Below the pieces are notes generated by a model. It saw only the letters and a list, made by a program, of their open reading frames with translations, searched no databases and was not told where the DNA came from. The translations under genes were made by a program, and so were the position numbers. 64,000 nt of DNA, taken from assembly GCF_004331345.1 (NCBI RefSeq), contig NZ_SJJZ01000003.1, positions 930,001 to 994,000 on the forward strand. The letters run 5' to 3'. Shown here in pieces: positions 50,163 through 64,000 of the stretch. Numbering within the stretch: the stretch's first letter is position 1; each line of letters starts with the position of its first letter. Source of the DNA: Kribbella soli. GTDB taxonomy: Bacteria > Actinomycetota > Actinomycetes > Propionibacteriales > Kribbellaceae.

Positions 50163-51800
50163 CTAGATCAGCCAGGCAGTCGTGGCGCTGGGCAGCTTGT
50201 CACCCTCGAGCGGGCCGCTGGACAGCACGACCGCCGCGTCGGGCAACTCGACCGGGGCCGCGCCGAAGTTGGTGACGCTCTGCCAGCCGCCCGAGCGGAC
50301 GAAGTGCAGGACGTCGTCGGAGCCGTCGATCCAGGTGAGCGAGCTGCCGGTGCGCAGCCCACGCCGTACGGCGAGAGCCTTGCGGTACAGGCTCAGCGTC
50401 GACTCCGCGTCGTCCTGCTGCGCCTCGACGGAGTACGCGCCGAACCATTTCGGCTGCAGCAGGTGCGAGCCACCCGTGCCGAAGCCGAACGACAGGCCGC
50501 CGACGGTCCACGGCAGCGGCACGCGGCAGCCGTCACGGCCCTTCTCGGCGCCCTTCGAGCGGAAGTACGCCGGGTCCTGCAGGTTCGCGGCCGGCAGCTC
50601 GCCGACCTCCTGCAGACCGAGCTCCTCACCCTGATACAGGTACGCCGAACCCGGCAACGCCAGCATCAGCAGGGTCGCGGCGCGAGCGCGGCGCAGACCG
50701 AGCGCGACATCGACCGTCGGCTCGGTGCCGTTGCTCAGCAGCCAGTCCTTGCCGTCCTGCCAGCCGCCCTTCGGGTTCCGCGGCAGACCGTACCGGGTGG
50801 CGTGCCGGACGACGTCGTGGTTCGAGAACACCCACGTCGACGACGAGCCGTTCTCCTCGGCGAGCGCGAGGTTCTCCTCGATCACCTTGCGGAACTTCTC
50901 GTACTCGAAGTCGGCCTGCAGCAGGTCGAAGTTGAACGCCTGTCCGAGCCCGTCGGCACTCGCGTACCGGGCCCGGCGAGCGGCTGGTACAAACGCCTCG
51001 GCGACCGCCGACCGCGGCGGGTCGTAGGTGTTCAGCAGCTTGCGCCAGTCCTTGTAGATCTCGTGGACGCCGTCCTGGTCCCAGAGCGGGTGCTGACCGT
51101 TCGACTCGGACTGCCGCGGCAGCGTGGTCTTCGACGGGAACGGCTCGGACAGGTCCTTCACCAGCGCGTGCGCGACATCGACGCGGAAACCGTCGACGCC
51201 GCGGTCGGACCAGAACTTCAGGGTGTCCAGGAAGTCCGCGCGGACCTCGGGGTGCTGCCAGTTCAGGTCGGGCTGCTCGGCAGCGAACATGTGCAGGTAC
51301 CACTGGCCGTCGTCGGTCTGCGCCCAGGCGGAGCCGCCGAACACCGAGTCCCAGTCCGACGGCGGCTGGTCGGGGGCACCGTCCGGGCCGTCGCGGAAGA
51401 TGTACCGGTCGCGGGCGGGGTGGCCCTTCGCGGCATCGAGCGCCTCGACGAACCACTCGTGCTGGTTCGACGTGTGGTTCGGAACGATGTCGACGATCAG
51501 CTTGATGTTCTCCGCGTGCAGCGCCGCGATCAGGCCGTCGAAGTCCTCCAGGGTCCCGAGCCGCGGGTCGACGTTGCGGTAGTCGTCGACGTCGTACCCG
51601 CCGTCGGCGAGCGCGGACGGGTAGAAGGGGCTCAGCCAGACCGCGTCGATACCCAGCGCCACCAGGTACGGGACTCGACTGATGATGCCGGGCAGGTCAC
51701 CGACACCGTCGCCGTTCGCATCCGCGAAGCTGCGCGGGTAGATCTGGTAGACGACTGCCTGCCGCCACCAGTCGGGATCGGTCGTCTGCGGACTCGTCAC
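50163..51800 (-). CDS. GH13 alpha-glucosidase (oligo-1,6-glucosidase type)
   Basis: A 545-residue enzyme that cleaves alpha-glucosidic bonds of maltodextrins or isomaltose. Motifs: VVYQIYPRSFADANGDGVGD, IVDIVPNHTS, GFRVDVAHALV (nucleophile Asp), the acid/base Glu in SAVAEAF, and FSNHDVVRHATRYG. There is no signal peptide, so it acts on imported sugar. It is divergent from a ROK regulator with an AT-rich palindrome between them. GTG start with GAGG before it. Confidence 0.93.
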   Translation of the reverse strand: MTSPQTTDPDWWRQAVVYQIYPRSFADANGDGVGDLPGIISRVPYLVALGIDAVWLSPFYPSALADGGYDVDDYRNVDPRLGTLEDFDGLIAALHAENIKLIVDIVPNHTSNQHEWFVEALDAAKGHPARDRYIFRDGPDGAPDQPPSDWDSVFGGSAWAQTDDGQWYLHMFAAEQPDLNWQHPEVRADFLDTLKFWSDRGVDGFRVDVAHALVKDLSEPFPSKTTLPRQSESNGQHPLWDQDGVHEIYKDWRKLLNTYDPPRSAVAEAFVPAARRARYASADGLGQAFNFDLLQADFEYEKFRKVIEENLALAEENGSSSTWVFSNHDVVRHATRYGLPRNPKGGWQDGKDWLLSNGTEPTVDVALGLRRARAATLLMLALPGSAYLYQGEELGLQEVGELPAANLQDPAYFRSKGAEKGRDGCRVPLPWTVGGLSFGFGTGGSHLLQPKWFGAYSVEAQQDDAESTLSLYRKALAVRRGLRTGSSLTWIDGSDDVLHFVRSGGWQSVTNFGAAPVELPDAAVVLSSGPLEGDKLPSATTAWLI

Positions 51801-51848
51801 GATCGCCTCACTCGGAATCTGCTGGTAACCCAGCGTTTATATATAGGC

Positions 51849-51860
51849 TCTAAATTTAGA
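51849..51860. promoter_or_regulatory. Palindromic operator between the GH13 and ROK regulator genes
   Basis: TCTAAATTTAGA is a perfect 12-nt palindrome in an unusually AT-rich stretch between the divergent starts. A second, weaker repeat AGAAT-N8-ATTCT overlaps it (51858-51875). The ROK regulator probably binds here. Confidence 0.6.
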
Positions 51861-51909
51861 ATCTGCATGTATTCTGCGGTCGGTACGACGACGAGGTCAA
51901 GGGGCTTTC

Positions 51910-53118
51910 ATGGCGAAACCACCGACAACGCCGCCCACGGCCACGCCGACGATGTTGCGCCGGGTGAACGCGGGCAAGGTACTCGGCGTGCTCACCCGCG
52001 CCCGGGTGATGACAGGAACCGGCCTGATCGAGGCCACCGGTCTCACCCGCGCGACCGTGCACGCCGTCTGCAACGACCTGATCTCGATGGGCTGGGTGGT
52101 CGAGCTCGACCCCGGCCGGACGTCGGTCGGGCGGCCGTCGCGGCGGTTCGAGTTCAACAGCCACGCGGGATACGTGCTCGGCATCGACATCGGCGCGGCC
52201 AAGACGACCGTGCTGGTCTCGGACCTGCGCGGCGAGACGGTGGCCAAGGCCGGGCGGTCGGCCGCTGGTGTGAAGACGCCGAGCGAGCGGACCGAGATCG
52301 TGCACCAGACGGTGGTCGAGGCGCTCGCGTCCGCGGGCGTGACGGACGCTCAGGTCCTCGCCGCCGGCGCCGGGGTCGCGGCACCCGTCGACCGGGACGG
52401 GAACATCCTCGTCGACGACGAGTTCTGGCGGCGCTTCGACACCGGGCTCGCGCAGCGGCTGACCGAGCTGCACGGGTGGCCGGTCCTGCTCGAGAACGAC
52501 GCCAACCTCGCGACCCTCGGGGAGCACTGGCGGGGCGGGGCGCGCAACGTCGACGACCTCGTCGTACTGCTTGCCGGTGAGCGGTTCGGGTCGGGTCTGA
52601 TGGACTCCGGCCGGTTGCTGCACGGCAGTCGCGGCGGCGCCGGCGAGATGGTGTTCCTCAAGCTCATCGAGGGGGTCGGCGACACCCACGGGATCGCCCG
52701 GATCGCGCGCGAGAACGGTACGGCGGCGGTCGCGGACGGGGCCGTGGAGACGTCGTTGCGGGAGCTCGCGACCGACGGCGAGGTGACCGCCGAGCAGGTG
52801 TTCCGCGCGGCCGCCGACGGCGACCAGGTTGCCCAGGGCATCCTTCAGGACATCGCCGGCCGGACCGCGCGGGTGGTCGCGACGCTCGGCACCCTGTTCA
52901 ACCCCGAACTGGTGGTCCTGGGCGGCGCCGTCGCCGAGGCCGCCGCTGCCCTTCTTCCTGACCTCGAGGCGCACCTGGCCCGCTACACGAGCACTCCTCC
53001 ACGCGTCGCGGTCTCCTCTCTCGGCGACGCGATCGTCTCGGTCGGCGCCGTCCGGCACGCTCTCAACCACGTCGAACGACACGCCCTCGACCTGGAACTG
53101 GCCTGCCGCCCGACCTGA
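51910..53118 (+). CDS. ROK-family transcriptional regulator
   Basis: A 402-residue repressor. The N-terminal helix-turn-helix is GLIEATGLTRATVHAVCNDLISMGWV near residue 50. The ROK domain starts YVLGIDIGAAKTTVLVSDLRG near residue 100. The zinc motif of active ROK kinases (C-x-C-G-x2-G-C-x-E) is absent, fitting a regulator without kinase activity. It is divergent from the GH13 gene and likely represses it until a sugar binds. AAGGGG before the ATG. Confidence 0.92.
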   Translation: MAKPPTTPPTATPTMLRRVNAGKVLGVLTRARVMTGTGLIEATGLTRATVHAVCNDLISMGWVVELDPGRTSVGRPSRRFEFNSHAGYVLGIDIGAAKTTVLVSDLRGETVAKAGRSAAGVKTPSERTEIVHQTVVEALASAGVTDAQVLAAGAGVAAPVDRDGNILVDDEFWRRFDTGLAQRLTELHGWPVLLENDANLATLGEHWRGGARNVDDLVVLLAGERFGSGLMDSGRLLHGSRGGAGEMVFLKLIEGVGDTHGIARIARENGTAAVADGAVETSLRELATDGEVTAEQVFRAAADGDQVAQGILQDIAGRTARVVATLGTLFNPELVVLGGAVAEAAAALLPDLEAHLARYTSTPPRVAVSSLGDAIVSVGAVRHALNHVERHALDLELACRPT

Positions 53119-53130
53119 TGCACGGACGCC

Positions 53131-53205
53131 CAGGCCATCACAAACGCCTGCCGACGGACATCGCCCCGCTGGAGCCCACCGCCCGGCGCCAATTGTGATG
53201 GCCTG
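53131..53205. repeat. Perfect 13-bp inverted repeat with 49-nt spacer
   Basis: CAGGCCATCACAA (53131-53143) and TTGTGATGGCCTG (53193-53205) are exact complements and lie between two converging genes. The spacing is long for a terminator. Confidence 0.45.
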
Positions 53206-53225
53206 CAGATCCCTCGAACGCAGGG

Positions 53226-54710
53226 TTAGGGCTGGCGGGTCAGCTCCTTGGCGATGGTTTCCAGCACGATGACGTTGCGGCCGGAGGTCGTGGCGGACGG
53301 GGTGCCGGCCGGGACGAGGGACTGGTCCTCGGGGATGCCGGTGCAGAGCACGAAGACGTTGTCCGGGTGCCCCTGGACGAGGTGGTTGAGGGCCTCGCGC
53401 ATCCACGGCGTACGGCCGGCGTCCTGGACGGCGATCACCAGCGGGCGGCCCTGCGCGGCCTTGGCTGCCTTGGCGATCGCGTCGTCCTGGGGCTCGCCGG
53501 TGTCGGTGAGGTGGTGCTCGCCGCGGAGTACGACGCCCTCGGCGCCAGGAGCGACCCGGGTGAAGATCTCGGGCAGGCCGGAGAAGTAGGGATTCCAGGC
53601 CGGGTGCAGGCCCTGAGTCAGATCGACGACGTACGGCGCTGCGCCGTACGCCGGGAACGTCTGCCTGGCCACCACGCGCGCGGCGACCTCGCGGATCGGG
53701 GCGCCGTCGAGGCCCGGCTGGCGGCTGCGCTGCCCGAGCGAGGTGGCGAGGGCACGAACCCGGGCGGCGGCGTCCACGACCCGCTCGACGGGGAGCGTGC
53801 CGGTGCGGACGGCGTCGACCACGCGGGCGGTCAGGGCCTGCGGGTCCGCCGTACCGACCGCGATCATCGCGAGGTCCGCGCCGGCGCCGATCGACGCGAC
53901 CGCGGCGTCCTCGATCGAGCGGTTCTTGGTGATCGCCTGCATCTCGAGCGCGTCGGTGGTGATGACGCCGGTGAAGCCGAGCTCCTCGCGCAGCAGTCCG
54001 GTCAGGATCCGGTGCGAGAGGGTGGCCGGCTGATCGTCGTACGCCGAGAAGATGATGTGCGCGCTCATCACGACGTCGGCGCCGGCGGCGATGGTCGCCC
54101 GGAACGGAGCGAGCTCGACGGCCGCGACCTCCTCGATCGAACGGTCGACGCGCGGCAGATCGGTGTGTGAGTCGACCGAGACGTCGCCGTGGCCCGGGAA
54201 GTGCTTCGGGCAGGCGGCGATCCCGGCGTCGTGGACGCCCTCGACGAACGCGACGCCGTGCCGCGAGACGACGTCCGCGGTGCGGCCGAACGAGCGCGTA
54301 GAGATGATCGGGTTCGCCGGGTTGCTGTTCACGTCGACGGACGGGGCGAGCATCAGGTCGATACCGAGGGAGGCCAGGGTCGCGGCCGCGTCCCGGGCCG
54401 CAGCACGGGTCAGGTCCACGTCGTCCAGGTCGCCCAGCAGACGCGGCGACGCCAGCGGCCACGGGTTCGCCGGCGCGAGGTGGCTGAACTCGCCGCCCTC
54501 GTGGTCGATCGCCACGATCAGGTCCGGCCGCTCGGCCCGCAGGGCGTCCGTCAGCGCCGCCACCTGCTCGGCGTCCGCCACGTTGCGGGTGAACAGGATG
54601 ACCGCCCCGAGCCCGCCCGCCACCGCCCGCCGGAGGTCGTCGGGAGCCGTGGTCCCGGTGAAACCGACAACCAGCGAGCCGGCCGCGTCACGATCCAGTT
54701 GATCACTCAT
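53226..54710 (-). CDS. Glycoside hydrolase family 3 (NagZ-type)
   Basis: A 494-residue enzyme. The NagZ signature KHFPGHGDVSVDSHTDLP holds the catalytic His-Asp dyad near residue 170, and the nucleophile Asp is in GVITTDALEM near residue 250. It would release terminal beta-N-acetylhexosamine from glycans or recycled peptidoglycan. A C-terminal domain (about residues 360-494) lies beyond the barrel, common for actinobacterial copies. ATG at 54710 follows a G-rich site. A palindromic repeat lies 48 nt upstream. Confidence 0.9.
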   Translation of the reverse strand: MSDQLDRDAAGSLVVGFTGTTAPDDLRRAVAGGLGAVILFTRNVADAEQVAALTDALRAERPDLIVAIDHEGGEFSHLAPANPWPLASPRLLGDLDDVDLTRAAARDAAATLASLGIDLMLAPSVDVNSNPANPIISTRSFGRTADVVSRHGVAFVEGVHDAGIAACPKHFPGHGDVSVDSHTDLPRVDRSIEEVAAVELAPFRATIAAGADVVMSAHIIFSAYDDQPATLSHRILTGLLREELGFTGVITTDALEMQAITKNRSIEDAAVASIGAGADLAMIAVGTADPQALTARVVDAVRTGTLPVERVVDAAARVRALATSLGQRSRQPGLDGAPIREVAARVVARQTFPAYGAAPYVVDLTQGLHPAWNPYFSGLPEIFTRVAPGAEGVVLRGEHHLTDTGEPQDDAIAKAAKAAQGRPLVIAVQDAGRTPWMREALNHLVQGHPDNVFVLCTGIPEDQSLVPAGTPSATTSGRNVIVLETIAKELTRQP

Positions 54711-54758
54711 CCCCCCACCCTCTCCCCCACCCGGTCCACTCCGCCACCCACCCCACCA

Positions 54759-54815
54759 CCTTGAGCACCCACCAACCATTTCGAGCGCCGCGAAATGGTT
54801 GGCGGGTGCTCAAAG
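54759..54815. repeat. Long palindromic repeat, copy B
   Basis: Two 25-nt arms (54759-54783 and 54791-54815) pair with two G-T mismatches and a 7-nt loop. The inner core CCAACCATTTCG / CGAAATGGTTGG is almost identical to copy A at 21039-21097, and both arms carry TTGAG near their outer ends. Confidence 0.8.
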
Positions 54816-54992
54816 TTGCCCGGAACGATGGGGCTGAGAGCAGCTGGAGGGGTATCGTTGTCAAGGGTTGTCATGACAGTTTCCTGCCCTCTTCCTGCGG
54901 GTTTTCCGTGATTACCTCGAATCACCTCTGTCTGTTCGGGCCGACTACAGATAACGTTGTCTCTCGACCTGACCGCCCTGACCGGGGGGACG

Positions 54993-55922
54993 ATGAGCGA
55001 CGACACAGCGAAGGCGCGGGGAACCGTGCTGGGAATCGACATCGGCGGCACGAAGATGGCCGCCGCTCTGGTGTCTGCGGACGGCACGATTCTCACCGGC
55101 GACCGGATCCGCACCCCGTCCGGCGACGCCGACCAGGTGTTCGCCGCGCTCGGTGAGCTGATCGAGCGCGTTCGCGGCGACGCCACTCCGCTGGCCGTCG
55201 GCATCGGCTCCGCCGGCCCGGTCGACCAGCAGCACGGCCTGGTCTCCCCCGTGAACATCGCCGGCTGGCGCAACTTCCCGATCGTCGACCGGGTCCGGGC
55301 GATGACGGGCGACATCCCCGTGGCGCTCGGACTCGACGGGCACTGCTTCGCGCTCGGTGAGTTCTGGAGCGGCGCGGGCCGCGACGCCCACACCCTGCTC
55401 GGGATCGTCGTCTCGACCGGGGTCGGCGGCGGCCTCGTCGTCGACGGCAGACCGCTGATCGGCCAGTCCGGCAACGCGGCCCACATCGGCCACGTGGTGA
55501 TCGACCAGGACGGCGAGGCCTGCGTGTGCGGGTCGTTCGGCTGTGTCGAGGCCTACGCGAGCGGCCCGCGGATGGTCGCCCGCGCGCAGCGGAGCGGCTG
55601 GCGGACCGGCGAGAACGTGGATGCCGAAGTACTGGCCGCCGATGCCGCGGCCGGTGACGAGCTCGCGCTGGCCGCGTTCGACGACGGCGCGCAGGCGCTG
55701 GCCGCGGGAATCGTCGCGACGGCCGTGACCGTCGACCTGACCGCGGTCGTGATCGGCGGCGGGGTCGCGAAGGCGGGGCCGGTGCTGTTCGACCCGGTGC
55801 AGGCGTGGGTGAAGCGGCTGGCGCAGTTGCCGTTCGTCACGGACCTCACCGTGGTGCCCGCTCAGCTGGACAACGCGGGCCTGCTCGGCGCTGCCCACCA
55901 GGCCTGGGCTGCACTGGCCTGA
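54993..55922 (+). CDS. ROK-family sugar kinase (glucokinase-like)
   Basis: A 309-residue kinase. The ATP site is LGIDIGGTKMAAALVS near residue 10, and the zinc motif CVCGSFGCVEAYAS is complete. The usual ExGH stretch reads HIGH, so the Glu that helps to hold the sugar is a His, and NDA is LDG. The substrate may therefore differ from glucose. A GGGGGGA ribosome site precedes the ATG. It is divergent from the NagZ-like gene, which suggests amino-sugar use. A good terminator follows. Confidence 0.88.
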   Translation: MSDDTAKARGTVLGIDIGGTKMAAALVSADGTILTGDRIRTPSGDADQVFAALGELIERVRGDATPLAVGIGSAGPVDQQHGLVSPVNIAGWRNFPIVDRVRAMTGDIPVALGLDGHCFALGEFWSGAGRDAHTLLGIVVSTGVGGGLVVDGRPLIGQSGNAAHIGHVVIDQDGEACVCGSFGCVEAYASGPRMVARAQRSGWRTGENVDAEVLAADAAAGDELALAAFDDGAQALAAGIVATAVTVDLTAVVIGGGVAKAGPVLFDPVQAWVKRLAQLPFVTDLTVVPAQLDNAGLLGAAHQAWAALA

Positions 55923-55973
55923 CGCGTAATGGTCTGACACGCACACTATTGCGCGTTGGGTAAGGCTTCTCCC

Positions 55974-55994
55974 GCGCACCTTTGCGCAATTTTT
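55974..55994 (+). terminator. Intrinsic terminator of the ROK kinase gene
   Basis: GCGCA-CCTT-TGCGC is followed by AATTTTT, a classic short stem with a T-run, 52 nt after the kinase stop codon. Confidence 0.75.
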
Positions 55995-56073
55995 ACGAAT
56001 CTCCGCGATCCGTGTAACGACAGGCCTATGTCACGCGATGCAACGGATGGATGGGGTGGGGGCACCGTCATCC

Positions 56074-56105
56074 ACGACCGGTCGAGGGGGGCCAAGACCG
56101 GTCGT
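56074..56105. repeat. Hairpin in the gap before the PKS-NRPS gene
   Basis: ACGACCGGTC and its complement form a 10-bp stem with a 12-nt loop. The gap from 55995 to 56385 otherwise holds no gene that I can support; the loop sequence TCGAGGGGGGCC recurs at 56117. The hairpin may terminate the PKS-NRPS transcript, which ends at 56386. Confidence 0.45.
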
Positions 56106-56385
56106 CAACCGGGAGATCGAGGGGGGCCTTGGATCACACCGGAACACGTGAGCGGCGGGTGAGGGCACTCTCCCGCCGCAACCGTGTGACCTGCAGGGTC
56201 GGGAACCAGTCTGCCACCGGCGGCGTCCGACCGTTTCGACGCGATCGATCCTGTGGAGGGATGGGATCGAACGCGGGTTCTGCACCGTGTACGGCGGACG
56301 GTGGCTGTTTGGGAGGGCGGCCACCGACTGACCCTCCGTGCACGCTGCAGAGCGGATGTCCTGGCCCAGACCTCGCTAGGACGGT

Positions 56386-64000
<7,615 letters not shown>

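Overview
The window is chromosomal DNA of a high-GC actinobacterium. WhiB, leaderless promoters, GTG/TTG starts, GlnE/GlnA2, a PanB relative and a Nif3 / zinc-ribbon / RNase H-CobC block all point that way, and the gene content best suits the Kribbella/Nocardioides side of the phylum. That placement is inference. No insertion sequence, prophage, integrase, CRISPR array or complete tRNA was found. One structural RNA, RNase P RNA, is clear. Genes are dense, often overlap by 4 nt in operons, and several convergent pairs overlap or share a hairpin terminator.

Layout: 1-2.5 kb is the end of a sugar ABC importer operon. 2.5-6 kb holds a Tat-type phospholipase C and a divergent AraC regulator/SRPBCC pair. 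6-7.9 kb holds DAHP synthase behind what looks like a complete aromatic-amino-acid attenuator, plus a divergent GNAT. 7.9-9.9 kb has small genes and a WhiB3/WhiD-like regulator. 9.9-13.7 kb is a sulfonate-type ABC importer and TauE-like exporter behind a cysteine leader peptide. 13.8-18 kb has an alpha-L-rhamnosidase, TrmB and an ArsR/AHSA1 operon with a visible operator. 18-25 kb is nitrogen control (GlnE, GlnA2) and membrane proteins. 25-30 kb has an amidase, a DUF418 protein, a GNAT/kinase pair and NadE. 30-33 kb is PanB with a 583-residue disordered N-terminal extension. 33-37.5 kb has an aldo-keto reductase, Nudix, an iron-box-controlled Cys-rich mini-protein, a metal-receptor protein, a Lys/Ala histone-like protein and methionine aminopeptidase. 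37.5-45.5 kb is mixed metabolism with rnpB and a self-regulated TetR gene. 45.5-50 kb is the RNase / RNase H-CobC / zinc ribbon / Nif3 block. 50-56 kb is carbohydrate metabolism (GH13, ROK regulator, NagZ-like GH3, ROK kinase). 56.4 kb to the end is one giant PKS-NRPS gene, still open at the window edge.

The glnE-glnA2 ... panB ... RNase H/CobC - zinc ribbon - Nif3 order resembles the Mycobacterium tuberculosis Rv2221c-Rv2230c neighbourhood (from memory). Much of the window is therefore conserved core with accessory genes between.

Most unusual items: (i) the attenuator before DAHP synthase, with an aromatic-rich leader peptide and mutually exclusive hairpins; (ii) the PanB fusion to a long low-complexity region; (iii) the terminal PKS-NRPS, whose KS cysteine, carrier serine and adenylation lysine all appear substituted and whose condensation domain lacks its first half; (iv) two copies of a palindromic repeat at 21.0 and 54.8 kb; (v) an unannotated 55-residue Cys-rich protein under an apparent DtxR/IdeR iron box.
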